A stretch of DNA of 64,000 nt from a virus (IMGVR_UViG_3300042310_001117:1-64000); one strand, 5' to 3'. Shown: positions 33,916 to 42,647, numbered from the stretch's first letter. The notes: a model not told the origin generated them from the sequence alone. Program-made: numbers and translations.

Positions 33916-34512
33916 TCAACAATAGTCCTTTATTTCTACTGAAAAAGAATGTGCGAATGCAACAAAAAAGTTTAAAACGAGATCGTCGTCTTCTGAATTT
34001 TCAACCAAATAACCTCGTTCGTGCAAATAAGACTTACAACCAAAAAAACCGTTCCAAAAATCTGTCGTTCCCAACATATAATTGGCAGACAAATACTTAT
34101 TATGAACTGACTCAATGTGTTGAGACAACGATTCTATCATCGCCGCTCTGTCATAGAGATTGATAACAGAACTGACTATTTTACTTATAGGGGAATCAGA
34201 AAGACCACATATCAAATCTGCTTCTCCTATAATACCAGCTTTTGGTAAAATTTCAGGTTTTGTCCACAAACATCTACTATTTTTTGGTAGATTGCATACC
34301 AGTGTGTGCATTGCATTGCAATTTTTTTTAAATTTGTCTAAAACAGGAAAATAAAGAAAATTTAATTCTGCGATTTTTGCAATTGCGTCTTCTGGCAGAT
34401 CCTTACCTATAATTATAGCGTCGAGTGATGCGGATTTAGCATTGCGAACCCAATTCAAACCGAACTTATTCCAATCTTCCTCATCAAAAAAAGTAGAGAC
34501 AATATAATTCAT
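33916..34512 (-). CDS. Hypothetical protein, glycosyltransferase-like order
   Basis: 198 residues after GAAGAGGTATTTTTAC. Short alpha/beta protein: IVSTFFDEEDW, DAIIIGKDLPEDAIAKI, CLWTKPEILPKAG, ADLICGLSDSP. The order resembles the N-terminal half of GT-A proteins, but no DxD motif is obvious. Family unassigned. A copy of the core GTCAACGGAT lies at 34534-34543 just ahead of its ribosome-binding site. Confidence 0.5.
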   Translation of the reverse strand: MNYIVSTFFDEEDWNKFGLNWVRNAKSASLDAIIIGKDLPEDAIAKIAELNFLYFPVLDKFKKNCNAMHTLVCNLPKNSRCLWTKPEILPKAGIIGEADLICGLSDSPISKIVSSVINLYDRAAMIESLSQHIESVHNKYLSANYMLGTTDFWNGFFGCKSYLHERGYLVENSEDDDLVLNFFVAFAHSFSVEIKDYC

Positions 34513-34624
34513 GTAAAAATACCTCTTCCGTTTGTCAACGGATTATAAAAGTCATAATCATTCAAGTCTAACTATAATTAACATAATTTACAATAATAAA
34601 TTTAAGAAAATTAGAAGAAAAATT

Positions 34625-34681
34625 GGTCAACTACCTGACCGTCAACTTCTCAAGTATTGTGCGCCAGTAAGGTAGTTGACC
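34625..34681 (-). terminator. Long inverted repeat after clpX
   Basis: GGTCAACTACCT (34625-34636) and AGGTAGTTGACC (34670-34681) pair perfectly (12 bp) around a 33-base loop, 14 bases after the ClpX stop. No clean U tract follows, so it may act as terminator, RNA-end protector or protein site. Confidence 0.55.
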
Positions 34682-34695
34682 AGTATCCATACAGA

Positions 34696-35970
34696 CTAGG
34701 CTGCAAACTTCTTGTTAAAAACAGCAGGCTGTCCAAGAACCACATCCTTAGTCACAGTGATCTCTTCGCCACTATGATCCGTTAGATTGTACATAATGTC
34801 AATCATGAATCCTTCTATGACTGTTCTAAGTCCACGAGCGCCTGTACCCTTTTCCATTGCCTTGCTTGCAATTTGAACCAACGCTTCATTGGTGAACAGT
34901 AACTTAACATTGTCTTGCCAACACATCTTCTGGTACTGCTTCACCAAAGCATCTTTTGGTTCGGTCAAAATCTTAAGCAATGCTTCTTGGTCAAGTCCTT
35001 TTAATGGCGTAATTACTGGCAGGCGACCAACAATTTCTGGAATCATACCAAATTCAATCAAGTCGTCATGGGTAATGTGTTCTAAAATCCATTCATCGTC
35101 ATCTTGCTTGCTGTTAACACCACCAAAACCCATGACATTCTTACCAATTCGACGCTTAATTATTTCTTCCAAACCAACAAATGCACCGCCACAAATAAAT
35201 AGAACATTAGTTGTGTCAACCTGAACAAATTGCTGTTCTGGATGCTTTCTTCCACCGCCGGGAGGCACATTGCATATCGTGCCTTCAATCATCTTAAGCA
35301 GAGCCTGTTGAACACCTTCGCCGCTGACATCACGGGTGATGCTTACATTCTGACTTGTCTTGCCAATCTTATCTATTTCATCAAGAAAAATAATTCCTGT
35401 CTGAGCCGCTTCGACTTCAAAGCTAGCTTCACGGAGCAATTTAAGGATCAAATTCTCAACATCTTCACCAACATAACCAGCTTCCGTCAAAGTCGTAGCA
35501 TCGCCAATTGCAAATGGCACTTGAAGCATTTTAGCAAGTGTTCGAGCCAATGAAGTTTTACCAGAACCAGTTGGACCTATCAGCAAAATATTAGATTTCT
35601 CAATATTAACATCAGAAAATGGATTGTCATCAGATTTAATTGTGTTTTGCATCAAACGCTTATAATGGTTCGTAATAGCAACAGCAAGGGTGCGCTTGGC
35701 CTTATCTTGACCGATGATGCTTTTGTCCAGATGCTCAACAAGTTGCTTTGGCGTTGGAATCCCTTTGGCAAGATTTACTAGTGATGGAGATTTTGTTTGC
35801 TTATCAACCATTGATTTGCAAAGGTTAATACATTCAGAGCAGATATAAACTCTGCTGCCCACAGGCCTGCCATTTTGCTCATGTTCAGTAACTGGTCCTT
35901 CGACCAGAACATTTACTTCTGCGCTGCTTTTACCACAATAATCACAACAGGTCTGCTTACGCTTGGCCAT
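34696..35970 (-). CDS. clpX: ClpX, ATP-dependent unfoldase
   Basis: 424 residues, full length. Zinc-binding domain CCDYCGKS ... [10 protein letters not shown] (residues about 8-48). AAA+ core with Walker [12 protein letters not shown] (about 132), pore loops GYVGEDVE and [10 protein letters not shown], Walker [12 protein letters not shown] (about 196) and GARGLRTV near the end. The ClpP-docking loop reads MGFGG in place of IGFGA. A ClpP gene is not present, so the protein may use host ClpP or act as an unfoldase. A promoter is not obvious. Confidence 0.95.
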   Translation of the reverse strand: MAKRKQTCCDYCGKSSAEVNVLVEGPVTEHEQNGRPVGSRVYICSECINLCKSMVDKQTKSPSLVNLAKGIPTPKQLVEHLDKSIIGQDKAKRTLAVAITNHYKRLMQNTIKSDDNPFSDVNIEKSNILLIGPTGSGKTSLARTLAKMLQVPFAIGDATTLTEAGYVGEDVENLILKLLREASFEVEAAQTGIIFLDEIDKIGKTSQNVSITRDVSGEGVQQALLKMIEGTICNVPPGGGRKHPEQQFVQVDTTNVLFICGGAFVGLEEIIKRRIGKNVMGFGGVNSKQDDDEWILEHITHDDLIEFGMIPEIVGRLPVITPLKGLDQEALLKILTEPKDALVKQYQKMCWQDNVKLLFTNEALVQIASKAMEKGTGARGLRTVIEGFMIDIMYNLTDHSGEEITVTKDVVLGQPAVFNKKFAA

Positions 35971-36130
35971 GACAATCTCCTTGATGTGGATGACTCGTCT
36001 AACTCTAGTTTACATTAAAAAACAGCTTTTATAAAATAATTTCCAAAATTTATTCTCGAAATGAATATTAAAAAATACAACTGTCGAAAAAAATGTGTGT
36101 CATATATCTATCGATAACTGTAAAAATATT

Positions 36131-36166
36131 TACCAACAACCCTTTGTTAAGAAAGGGTTGTTGGTA
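36131..36166 (-). terminator. Intrinsic terminator
   Basis: 15-bp perfect stem TACCAACAACCCTTT / AAAGGGTTGTTGGTA, loop GTTAAG, after the 36183-36665 gene on the minus strand. The minus-strand flank continues AAATATTTTT. Confidence 0.85.
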
Positions 36167-36182
36167 AAAAATTAAATCGACA

Positions 36183-36665
36183 TCAATCATTATTACCAGC
36201 GTAATGATACTCTTGAGTTTCTGGATTCCTGACGAACACACCCTTCTTGCACAACTTTTGGAGGCACTGATAAACCATGTTGTTAAAATCTTTACTATTG
36301 GTCTTATAGCCAGAAGATTTTACCAATATGGCCAAATCATCATACCTCATCGATTTGCCATGTTGTTGACCAATTGTTTCAAGCAAATTTGGAAGCTTGA
36401 GTGATTTCACGGCAACTTCATCCGATGGATTTTTGCGAGGACGACCACGACGACGAGGTTCGCTACCATCATTATTTGCAACAATTCGAGGATTATTTTC
36501 ATGCCTATGTGAAGTCGATTGATTTTCATTTGATGTGGGAGCATCAAATGCATGTTCGTTTTCTAATTCAATAAGATCTTCCAGCAACGAAATCTTCTTG
36601 GAAATCTTGGAATGTTCGGCTCGAAGGTTATTCAGTTCAACAGACCATACATTAATCTTCATCAC
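36183..36665 (-). CDS. AT-hook DNA-binding protein with winged-helix-like C-terminus
   Basis: 160 residues. An N-terminal coiled coil (LRAEHSKISKKISLLEDLIELENE) for oligomerisation, a disordered linker, then EPRRRGRPRKNP, a classic AT-hook, then a compact C-terminal domain (LPNLLETIGQQHGKSMRYDDLAILVKSSGYKT ... FVRNPETQEYHY). I associate this plan with planctomycete regulators. The start at 36665 is supported by GCAGAGTGAT. It has the GCTTTACA-type promoter at 36715-36743 and a strong terminator. Nucleoid or transcription regulation is likely. Confidence 0.75.
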   Translation of the reverse strand: MMKINVWSVELNNLRAEHSKISKKISLLEDLIELENEHAFDAPTSNENQSTSHRHENNPRIVANNDGSEPRRRGRPRKNPSDEVAVKSLKLPNLLETIGQQHGKSMRYDDLAILVKSSGYKTNSKDFNNMVYQCLQKLCKKGVFVRNPETQEYHYAGNND

Positions 36666-36714
36666 TCTGCTCCTGTTAAAGCTGGCGTTGTTAATTTTTA
36701 ATGCCAGTAAGTAA

Positions 36715-36743
36715 TTAATATATAAATCCTTTTTGGTTGTAAA
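36715..36743 (-). promoter_or_regulatory. Sigma-70-type promoter TTTACA-N17-TATTAA
   Basis: On the minus strand GCTTTACA (TTTACA 36743-36738), 17 bases, TATTAA (36720-36715), 50 bases ahead of the 36665 start. Confidence 0.7.
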
Positions 36744-36846
36744 GCCCTATTTTGGGAAATATTTTAAAAAGAACAAAAAATTTCAAAAGATCGACTCAAT
36801 TAATATGGTCTACGACAACACATGGAAAGCAACGAAAGGACGTAAA

Positions 36847-37092
36847 ATGCTAGTGCTAAGTCGAAAGAAGGACGAAGAAATCATCCTAAAAGTTCCGGGT
36901 CTAAAAGAAGACATAAGGATCACGGTTGTAAGAATTGACAACAGGAACAAAGTCAGATTGGGTATTCAGGCTCAGAAAGAGGTAACTGTACTTCGTTCTG
37001 AACTGGAAACAAATGTCGTAGAGATTGATTCTCGTGCGCCAACTGGCCAAATTTCAGCAATTACATCTGATGATGATGATCAATCAAATTGA
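36847..37092 (+). CDS. csrA: CsrA-like RNA-binding translational regulator
   Basis: 81 residues from the ATG at 36847 (AAAGGACGTAAA). MLVLSRKKDEEIIL is the canonical CsrA opening. The beta-strand core RITVVRIDNRNKVRLGIQA keeps the conserved VRLGI strand and the C-terminal Glu/Arg helix region (EVTVLRSELE). CsrA binds GGA in leader RNAs to repress or stabilise them. Phage-encoded copies are unusual; here it could target host or phage leaders, many of which contain AAGGA. The longer frame start at 36733 is not supported. Confidence 0.9.
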   Translation: MLVLSRKKDEEIILKVPGLKEDIRITVVRIDNRNKVRLGIQAQKEVTVLRSELETNVVEIDSRAPTGQISAITSDDDDQSN

Positions 37093-37401
37093 TTATTTTT
37101 CGTAATTAATGTAACATTTGTTTGCGACACCTAGTTTTGTCAAGATTGTAAAAAATTCTTGATGAGAGTAGTCATTGTCTAATACATATGCAAAAACTAA
37201 TATTGCCATATCATCTTCTATTTTAGTGTGCCATTTCAATTGCTCAAGATTATAGTGATGCTTTCGTATTAGCCATCCTGCCGAAAGAAGTTGATTTAAA
37301 TCGCTAGAATCAAAAAATTGATGACATTTATCACAGTTAGATAAACCGTCATTAAGCTTTTCGTGTAAATCATGACCACAATGTGGACAAGCGATAATCA
37401 T
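37093..37401 (-). CDS. Zinc-ribbon protein
   Basis: 102 residues. N-terminal zinc ribbon CPHCGHDLHEK ... LSNCDKCHQFF (two CxxC pairs about 18 residues apart), then a helical C-terminal domain (LVFAYVLDNDYSHQEFFTILTKLG). The gene abuts the csrA stop, convergent. Function unknown; ribbons of this kind often bind nucleic acid. Confidence 0.7.
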   Translation of the reverse strand: MIIACPHCGHDLHEKLNDGLSNCDKCHQFFDSSDLNQLLSAGWLIRKHHYNLEQLKWHTKIEDDMAILVFAYVLDNDYSHQEFFTILTKLGVANKCYINYEK

Positions 37402-37426
37402 TGATATATTTATGCAATAAAAAAAT

Positions 37427-37465
37427 AAAACAACACTGCTTTTTAAAAAAAGCAGTGTTGTTTTT
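37427..37465 (-). terminator. Intrinsic terminator
   Basis: AAAACAACACTGCTTTTT / AAAAAGCAGTGTTGTTTT-type stem with a tight AT loop, after the stop of the ParB-like gene at 37481. Confidence 0.85.
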
Positions 37466-37480
37466 GTTAAAAGCTATGTT

Positions 37481-38710
37481 TTAAGCAGAATAATGCTTTC
37501 TAATTGTTGCAGCCCAATCAGGATTATTGTTTAAAATATTGTCGTTTATGACCTTGATTAACAATTTGAGTGATTCAACACTGGCTGTAAAAGAACCATC
37601 AGGTGCTTCGCCATTGTTTTTCAAAAGCTCAACAAAAAGATCACGACCCTCTTTAATCTTGATTTCTCTCATGCGACGAGGACCACCCTTAGGGCCTCGT
37701 TTTCCTACAGGGCGAGGTCTTGTGCCAGCAATTTGATTACTGGCATCAATAACCGCTCTCGAAGTCGTGACAGGCCTAGTTTCATCTCGTTGTCGAGCAA
37801 TGGCCCGACTTTGCGCTTCTGTCTGATCAATCCGCTCTTGTGCCTCTTGCTTTTCTTCAGATGTTTCAGAAAAAACAAGATCACCCTTTGCCTTTTCGTT
37901 CTCCTCAACAACTTGGGTGATTCTCCGCTGCAAACGATAAATCTTACGACCCCATGTCTCTGTCGAGGATTCATTGGCAGCAATTCTTACCTTGTCCCTA
38001 ATCTCTATATCATTGATTGCTGCAAGTTCAATCGCTGCATTTCGATCAAGCCTACCCTCGATGAGATCGGCCAAACTACTGTGATCAAGAGAGCCGATTA
38101 ACCGATCAGTATCGGCCAACCATTTCTGATCTCGCTGAAGAATGTTCATAATATCAGCATCTTTAGCGCCTACATCACGAAGCTTAATAACTTCAGCAAT
38201 CTCATGTCCTTCCGTCAAATTTACACGATTTTTATTATCTGCCCAAGCTAGTGCCAAAGCCTCTAAATCGTTGTTGCAGAAAAATACTTGACACGGAACA
38301 AACTCGTAAGCTTCGTTGGCTGGGACCATACTTCGATGCCATTGTCCATTTTCATCCACCTTGATGTTGCGAGGATCAACAACAATTTCCTTGCGACGGA
38401 TCAAATAATCTAACGAACGATATCGACGATCACCGCCTTCGACAATCGGAAACAAATTACCGTTTTCGTCTTTAGTCCAACGACAAACCAAAGGATTGAG
38501 CAGTGTATTATTCTTAATGCTTTCTCGAAGCTCATTCGCCAACTGCTTATCAATGATGTTGGCAAGACCACTCTCTGTCAAAAGTCTAGGGTTCCCTTCT
38601 GGTGCCCTAATACTGGAAAACGGAACCATGAAAAGATTCCCAGTCAGATGCTGACTACCTTCTGGCAAAGGTAAATTGCTCACAGATAAATCTTCCTTGA
38701 TCTTCGACAT
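37481..38710 (-). CDS. ParB/Srx-like nuclease-domain protein
   Basis: 409 residues from the ATG at 38710 (the upstream nine codons lack support). FMVPFSSIRAPEGNPRLLTE, LANELRESIKNNTLLNPLVC and FPIVEGGDRRYRSLDYL (about residues 35-110) are the ParB N-terminal domain with the GxRRY(R/A) box that binds CTP in ParB proteins. Then an HTH-like central part (DVGAKDADIMNILQRDQKWL), a coiled coil (VVEENEKAKGDLVFSETSEEKQEAQERI) and a basic GKRGPKGGPRRMREIK stretch. No ParA nearby. Plasmid-like partition, transcription regulation or phage-nucleus-style organisation are all possible. Confidence 0.8.
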   Translation of the reverse strand: MSKIKEDLSVSNLPLPEGSQHLTGNLFMVPFSSIRAPEGNPRLLTESGLANIIDKQLANELRESIKNNTLLNPLVCRWTKDENGNLFPIVEGGDRRYRSLDYLIRRKEIVVDPRNIKVDENGQWHRSMVPANEAYEFVPCQVFFCNNDLEALALAWADNKNRVNLTEGHEIAEVIKLRDVGAKDADIMNILQRDQKWLADTDRLIGSLDHSSLADLIEGRLDRNAAIELAAINDIEIRDKVRIAANESSTETWGRKIYRLQRRITQVVEENEKAKGDLVFSETSEEKQEAQERIDQTEAQSRAIARQRDETRPVTTSRAVIDASNQIAGTRPRPVGKRGPKGGPRRMREIKIKEGRDLFVELLKNNGEAPDGSFTASVESLKLLIKVINDNILNNNPDWAATIRKHYSA

Positions 38711-38890
38711 GATAAAACCTCGCTGTAAAGGAAACAAACCATAACGATCCGTCTATGCGTCCGTCCGTCCGTCAACGGAAGACGGATTTCTTTCCTATGA
38801 GTCCCGTCAATGGCTTCATAGTGGCTTTGCCAAAACATTCAAGAAGATTGCCCGAACACCTTGGCGAAAAACCATGTGTTTGTTGTATAC
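38711..38890. other. Leader of the ParB-like gene with hairpin element
   Basis: No gene seen. Holds the AGCGAGGTTTTATC stretch before the 38710 start, a (GTCC)n microsatellite-like run at 38758-38770, and the recurrent hairpin element copy 2. The remainder shows nothing I can assign. Confidence 0.5.
38769..38793 (-). repeat. Recurrent hairpin element, copy 2
   Basis: CCGTC-AACGGAA-GACGG plus ATTTCTTT on the plus strand, about 60 bases upstream of the leftward ParB-like start. It differs from copy 1 by a single loop base. Confidence 0.8.
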
Positions 38891-38986
38891 TCAAAACTTC
38901 CTCAAAGCTAGTCCCAAACGACAAAAAAAATCGTCCAAAGAAATAATATTTTGGGAAACTTTTGATATAAACCCATATACAAACAT
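38891..38986 (-). CDS. 31-residue peptide, possible
   Basis: TGAGGAGGTAAGACAT, a strong ribosome-binding site, precedes an ATG at 38986 opening 31 codons (MFVYGFISKVSQ...). The product has no TM helix. The Shine-Dalgarno is the main reason to call it; function unknown. Confidence 0.35.
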   Translation of the reverse strand: MFVYGFISKVSQNIISLDDFFCRLGLALRKF

Positions 38987-39151
38987 ATGTCTTACCTCCT
39001 CAGATTGGTCGATCATTTTCTTCTAGACACTATATGTGATTTGGTTTGAGAAAATTTTAAAATTTTTTAATGGCGACTAATTTAATTAGTCAAGACAACC
39101 ATTTGCCAATATTTCGCAAAATAAAAATAGATAAAATTTTAAGGATATTCC

Positions 39152-39559
39152 ATGAAAGAATGTGAATTGGATCAGAAAAATTTTATAAAAAGCGAACAAA
39201 TCCAACAAGAATTTAAAGATTATAAGAAATTTGCTTACAAGAAGAACTTTTTTGTAATGGCTTTAGCACTAATACTTGCTACTCAAACACAAAAGTTTGC
39301 ATCTTGTATCACAGAATCATTACTTATGCCTATTATCAATTACACGCTATCTGCTACGAATGGCAATTGGCGCAGCTTAATTTTTATTCCTTTGGAAGGC
39401 ATGGAAATAGAAATAGGAAAAATTCTCAATTCATTTCTTGAATTCACAATCATCACAATATTGCTATATTTAGTTTTTCAGAAAATAATCAAAAGAATCG
39501 ATCCAGAAGCAGAATTGGAATTGCCTCATGCTAATCATCAAGCGGGGAAACACAAGTAA
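39152..39559 (+). CDS. MscL-like mechanosensitive channel
   Basis: 135 residues. FKDYKKFAYKKNFFVMALALILATQTQKFASCITESLLMPIIN follows the MscL pattern (FxxFxxxxNxxxLAxxxxxxxxFxxxVxxxxxxxxMPxxx), with the first transmembrane pore helix, an extracellular loop, and the second helix LEFTIITILLYLVFQKII, then a charged C-terminus. Length is typical. TTAAGGATATTCC precedes the ATG. In MscL it would relieve osmotic pressure; a role in lysis or in protecting the infected cell is inferred. Confidence 0.7.
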   Translation: MKECELDQKNFIKSEQIQQEFKDYKKFAYKKNFFVMALALILATQTQKFASCITESLLMPIINYTLSATNGNWRSLIFIPLEGMEIEIGKILNSFLEFTIITILLYLVFQKIIKRIDPEAELELPHANHQAGKHK

Positions 39560-40223
39560 ATTTACTTTTGCATCGCTCACATGTAATCTCTGGAGCATTA
39601 TTACCGTCTGGCCTTCTCCCAGAACGAATACTGTTGAAAGGAGCGGGACAACGACATTCGTACTTTAAAAAGAAAACCTTTGAAGGCTTCAAGGAAGCAA
39701 TTGATTCACGCATAGCATTATAATCAAGAGACAATTTGTGTGTATCAATATTAATCTTTTCTATATAATTAATAAGTTCTTTATTCTTGGCAGTATCAAT
39801 CTTAACATCTTTATCATTAGATTGATCGAGCGTAGTAATTGACCATCCTTGGTTTTTATCTTTAAATATTCCCAATCCCAAATTTATAGCCATATTCATA
39901 AATTTTTTGTTATGATATTGATTTTCGTTAACATCTTGAATGCGAAGTGAATAATTATACATGTGAATCATTTCGTGCAACATAGCCACACAAATTTCAC
40001 GCTTATTCATGTCAATTGACGCTGAACCAATACATAAAACTTCATCATCACTAATCCAACGAAAATTAAATTTTCTCACAACGTCCAATTGAAATTCAGG
40101 CATTATAATTTTATTTGAAAAACAAAATTGATTTAGATCGGCAAAAATTTTCTTAATCAGGTCAATCACAAGTCTTCTCCGTGTTGATTTTTTTATATTA
40201 CAAATATTTAAATTAATTGTCAA
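39531..40223 (-). CDS. SprT-like zinc metallopeptidase
   Basis: 230 residues. Central VAMLHEMIHMYNY is the HExxH active site (about residue 105), with the third ligand in a following helix (NQYHNKKF). The C-terminus has a zinc ribbon of CRCP ... CERCKSKFTC. The order is that of SprT/Spartan-type proteases, which act on DNA-protein crosslinks, though bacterial SprT function is less clear. It converges on the MscL-like gene with a 29-base overlap. Confidence 0.75.
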   Translation of the reverse strand: MTINLNICNIKKSTRRRLVIDLIKKIFADLNQFCFSNKIIMPEFQLDVVRKFNFRWISDDEVLCIGSASIDMNKREICVAMLHEMIHMYNYSLRIQDVNENQYHNKKFMNMAINLGLGIFKDKNQGWSITTLDQSNDKDVKIDTAKNKELINYIEKINIDTHKLSLDYNAMRESIASLKPSKVFFLKYECRCPAPFNSIRSGRRPDGNNAPEITCERCKSKFTCVSPLDD

Positions 40224-40234
40224 GACAAAAAAAA

Positions 40235-40257
40235 ATGACTGGCATAAAGCCAGTCAT
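40235..40257. terminator. Intrinsic terminator
   Basis: ATGACTGGC-ATAAA-GCCAGTCAT, perfect 9-bp stem; the minus-strand flank continues in a T-rich run. It closes the 40284 gene. Confidence 0.8.
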
Positions 40258-40283
40258 CGTTTAAAAAATTATTTTAAAATCAA

Positions 40284-40439
40284 TCAAAAAAGCCTTAAGC
40301 TACAGACGACGGTCGCTGCAACCCATGCGCCAGAAACTCCTGAACAAATGCCAAGAGCCTGTTGATTTCTAGTACACTGAGCAGTGTAGTATTTCCAAGT
40401 CGTAGTGGTATAAGTGTTGTCTTCTTTTTTGCAACGCAT
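40284..40439 (-). CDS. 51-residue hypothetical peptide
   Basis: Perfect TAGGAGG precedes an ATG at 40439 opening 51 codons: an N-terminal polar segment (MRCKKEDNTYTTTTWKYY), then a hydrophobic C-terminal third (GICSGVSGAWVAATVVCSL) that may insert in the membrane. Followed by a terminator. No family known. Confidence 0.6.
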   Translation of the reverse strand: MRCKKEDNTYTTTTWKYYTAQCTRNQQALGICSGVSGAWVAATVVCSLRLF

Positions 40440-40462
40440 GAAAACCTCCTATGTAAGATACA

Positions 40463-41248
40463 TTATATATTATTATCGTTTGTGTTTTTGTGTGTCAGCA
40501 AATACTCTTCATATGTATTTCGCAATATTTTGTTAACTTTCTTATCATTTTCATATTGTTTCAATGTTGCGCCGCCAATGTGATGAACCCAACTACTGCC
40601 GCAAACTCCTTGTTTAAACCCCTTGGATCGCATTCTGTAGGCAAATTCTTCTGCTTCTGTTCCAGCATATGGAAATTCTTTTAGAAAACCGATTCTGTTA
40701 AATAATTCTCTATTTGCAATAACACAATACATAGGCAAATAACCATTTGACAAAACAACATCATTTTTCACAACACCTTTTTCGCCACATAACGCTGCGA
40801 CATCAGCCATAGGATTATCTGTCAAAGATGAAATCATTTTCACGCCGTTATTTTTCATTGAAACAAGTGTTTGGCCAAGATTAAACAACCAGTTGTTATC
40901 TTTGACTCTAACGTCAGAATGCATAATAACAACAAAGGGAATGTTTTTATTGTGAGGATTTCTCAAAGCAGTATTTACAGATGCTCCAAAACCCTTGCAT
41001 TTATCATGACTCAAAAAACGAAGACCCTCAACCTTTTTTTCTCGCAATTGTTTTAAAAAATTCTTATTATCCGAACCATCATCAACAAGCGTAATAACAT
41101 ACATGTTCTTTTGCACAGTAATAAATATATCATTAATAAGGTCAATTACTTTTGATTGCTCATTGTGAAAAGGAATAATTATTTCAACTGGCGACATGTA
41201 AAACGGTTTATTTTCAATCGGCTTACCAACAAAAATTTTATCTACCAC
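40463..41248 (-). CDS. GT2-family glycosyltransferase
   Basis: 261 residues. PVEIIIPFHNEQSKVIDLI, then ITLVDDGSDNKNFLKQL, GFGASVNTALRN and VVIMHSDVRVKDNNW (the DxD-equivalent SDV) are the GT-A donor-site blocks; YAGTEAEEFAYRMRSKGFKQGVCGSSWVHHIGG carries the acceptor-side ED and HH. No TM helix. It shares its strand and an adjacent boundary with the vWA-like gene upstream. Acceptor unknown. Confidence 0.85.
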   Translation of the reverse strand: MVDKIFVGKPIENKPFYMSPVEIIIPFHNEQSKVIDLINDIFITVQKNMYVITLVDDGSDNKNFLKQLREKKVEGLRFLSHDKCKGFGASVNTALRNPHNKNIPFVVIMHSDVRVKDNNWLFNLGQTLVSMKNNGVKMISSLTDNPMADVAALCGEKGVVKNDVVLSNGYLPMYCVIANRELFNRIGFLKEFPYAGTEAEEFAYRMRSKGFKQGVCGSSWVHHIGGATLKQYENDKKVNKILRNTYEEYLLTHKNTNDNNI

Positions 41249-41770
41249 TTAAACTCCCATCTTTTCAAAAATAAAAGACAAATCTTCTGCTAAATCAATA
41301 TGTTGAAAATTTCCTTCACATTCTAATACTAATGATTCTAAAATTGAACGGTCATAGTTTTTACCAAAACCGACAAATGAAATGGTAAAATCATAATTTT
41401 TATATTTCTTCAAATTAAAAATTGACTTGTAGTGACCTTTGAATTTATCCTTAAATCGATCAGTAATAAATAAAACATACTTTTCTTTATCTTCAGATGT
41501 TTCTCCAATAATTTTAGTTATTTTCTTAACAGTTTCACCAATATTAAAATCAATTGGATCTTGATATGAAGCAACTTCTTGAACACTTTCCCCACAATGT
41601 TTTGGTATTTTATTCAAAAAAAATAAAACCTCTTCATTGCTTTTTGATATTTTTTTAACAATTTGACTTTTGATTCCATCGATAATTCTTCGCCCTTTTT
41701 TATCATGAGCTATAGATAAATCAAAAACCAAAGCAATAAGCTTTGTTTTCCCAAAATCAAATGTTTCCAT
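41249..41770 (-). CDS. von Willebrand A-like domain protein
   Basis: 173 residues. LIALVFDLSIAHDKKGRR, a central VLFITDRFKDKF and the late TISFVGFGKNYDRSILESL follow the Rossmann-like layout of vWA domains, although the canonical DxSxS metal site is only partial (DLSIA). A protein-interaction role is likely. It sits between SET-domain and glycosyltransferase genes in a run of closely spaced leftward genes. Confidence 0.5.
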   Translation of the reverse strand: METFDFGKTKLIALVFDLSIAHDKKGRRIIDGIKSQIVKKISKSNEEVLFFLNKIPKHCGESVQEVASYQDPIDFNIGETVKKITKIIGETSEDKEKYVLFITDRFKDKFKGHYKSIFNLKKYKNYDFTISFVGFGKNYDRSILESLVLECEGNFQHIDLAEDLSFIFEKMGV

Positions 41771-41785
41771 AAATTTTGCCTTAAG

Positions 41786-42319
41786 CTAAATTAATTCTTT
41801 CATATTGTACAAATCAAAATCTAAAAATTCTTGCCAAGACTTTTTAGCATAGCCAGTTTTATTGTGAACTTCATTAACCCAATCTAAAACATTATTCCAT
41901 CCTTGTCCATAATTACCAAATATTTCCTCATCCTTTTCAATGTCTCGTAAAAACCAATAAACAGCTTTGCCAGCATGTGGAGTTTTCTGCGGATATTGAT
42001 CACCACAATAACGAATTTCAACACCTTGTAATGTTAAACTGTCAATATGATTGACAATTCCAGCATAGCCAAGAGGAACAATAACATATTCTCCAATATC
42101 AACCAAATCACCTTTTTTCTTCATATTAGCTGCGAATTTATATGAATTGAAAAAATATGTGCATTCATCAGCAATAGAATTTCTTTTGACCATAATGCCA
42201 CTAATTGGCAAATATTCATCTTTTTCAATTTTTCTTTTAGCAAAAAGACCTTTCCCCGCCGTCTTTATGGTTGATTCCTTGATGTAAAATCTATCGTCAT
42301 TTTCTTCAAAAATAATCAT
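41786..42319 (-). CDS. SET-domain methyltransferase
   Basis: 177 residues. STIKTAGKGLFAKRKIEKDE is the SET-N GxG region, GYAGIVNHIDS contains the NH motif near the SAM site, and YWFLRDIEKDEEIFGNYGQGW has the GEE(I/L)xxxYG-type catalytic Tyr block. Compact with no pre- or post-SET zinc clusters. Substrates of bacterial and viral SET proteins include histones and ribosomal proteins; here it is unknown. Start overlaps the next leftward gene by one base. Confidence 0.75.
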   Translation of the reverse strand: MIIFEENDDRFYIKESTIKTAGKGLFAKRKIEKDEYLPISGIMVKRNSIADECTYFFNSYKFAANMKKKGDLVDIGEYVIVPLGYAGIVNHIDSLTLQGVEIRYCGDQYPQKTPHAGKAVYWFLRDIEKDEEIFGNYGQGWNNVLDWVNEVHNKTGYAKKSWQEFLDFDLYNMKELI

Positions 42320-42585
42320 TATAATTTTCCCTCTCTCACAGCATTATTGAATTCTTCAAGATTTATATCTCTTCCAATAAATTCTGAAAAACATTCAAGA
42401 AAATGATCTATCATAGATAAAACTATAGACTCAGATAATTCATTATGATTAGAAATAGTTGCTTTCGCTTGAACTAATGCATTAGGGTCTATACCCCAAT
42501 CAAAAACCTCTCCATCAACAGAAACCATTGTGACTTCTTTTTGAAAATCTTCACTATAAATTTTCATTAATTCAATTTTTTTCAT
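42319..42585 (-). CDS. Small hypothetical protein upstream of SET
   Basis: 88 residues (MKKIELMKIYSEDFQKEVTMVSVDGEVFDWGIDPNAL), acidic with an alpha-helical second half. Its stop touches the SET start (AATTATAATG), giving coupled translation. No recognised family. Confidence 0.55.
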   Translation of the reverse strand: MKKIELMKIYSEDFQKEVTMVSVDGEVFDWGIDPNALVQAKATISNHNELSESIVLSMIDHFLECFSEFIGRDINLEEFNNAVREGKL

Positions 42586-42647
42586 GATTTGCCAATTATA
42601 AAATATTATATAAAATTAATTATATCACTTCTATATGAGTGTAAATC

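Noticed and set aside
38755-38946. Plus-strand 63-codon frame over the hairpin element
   Set aside because: It spans the element and has a Pro/Arg/Lys-rich, non-natural-looking sequence with no ribosome-binding site.
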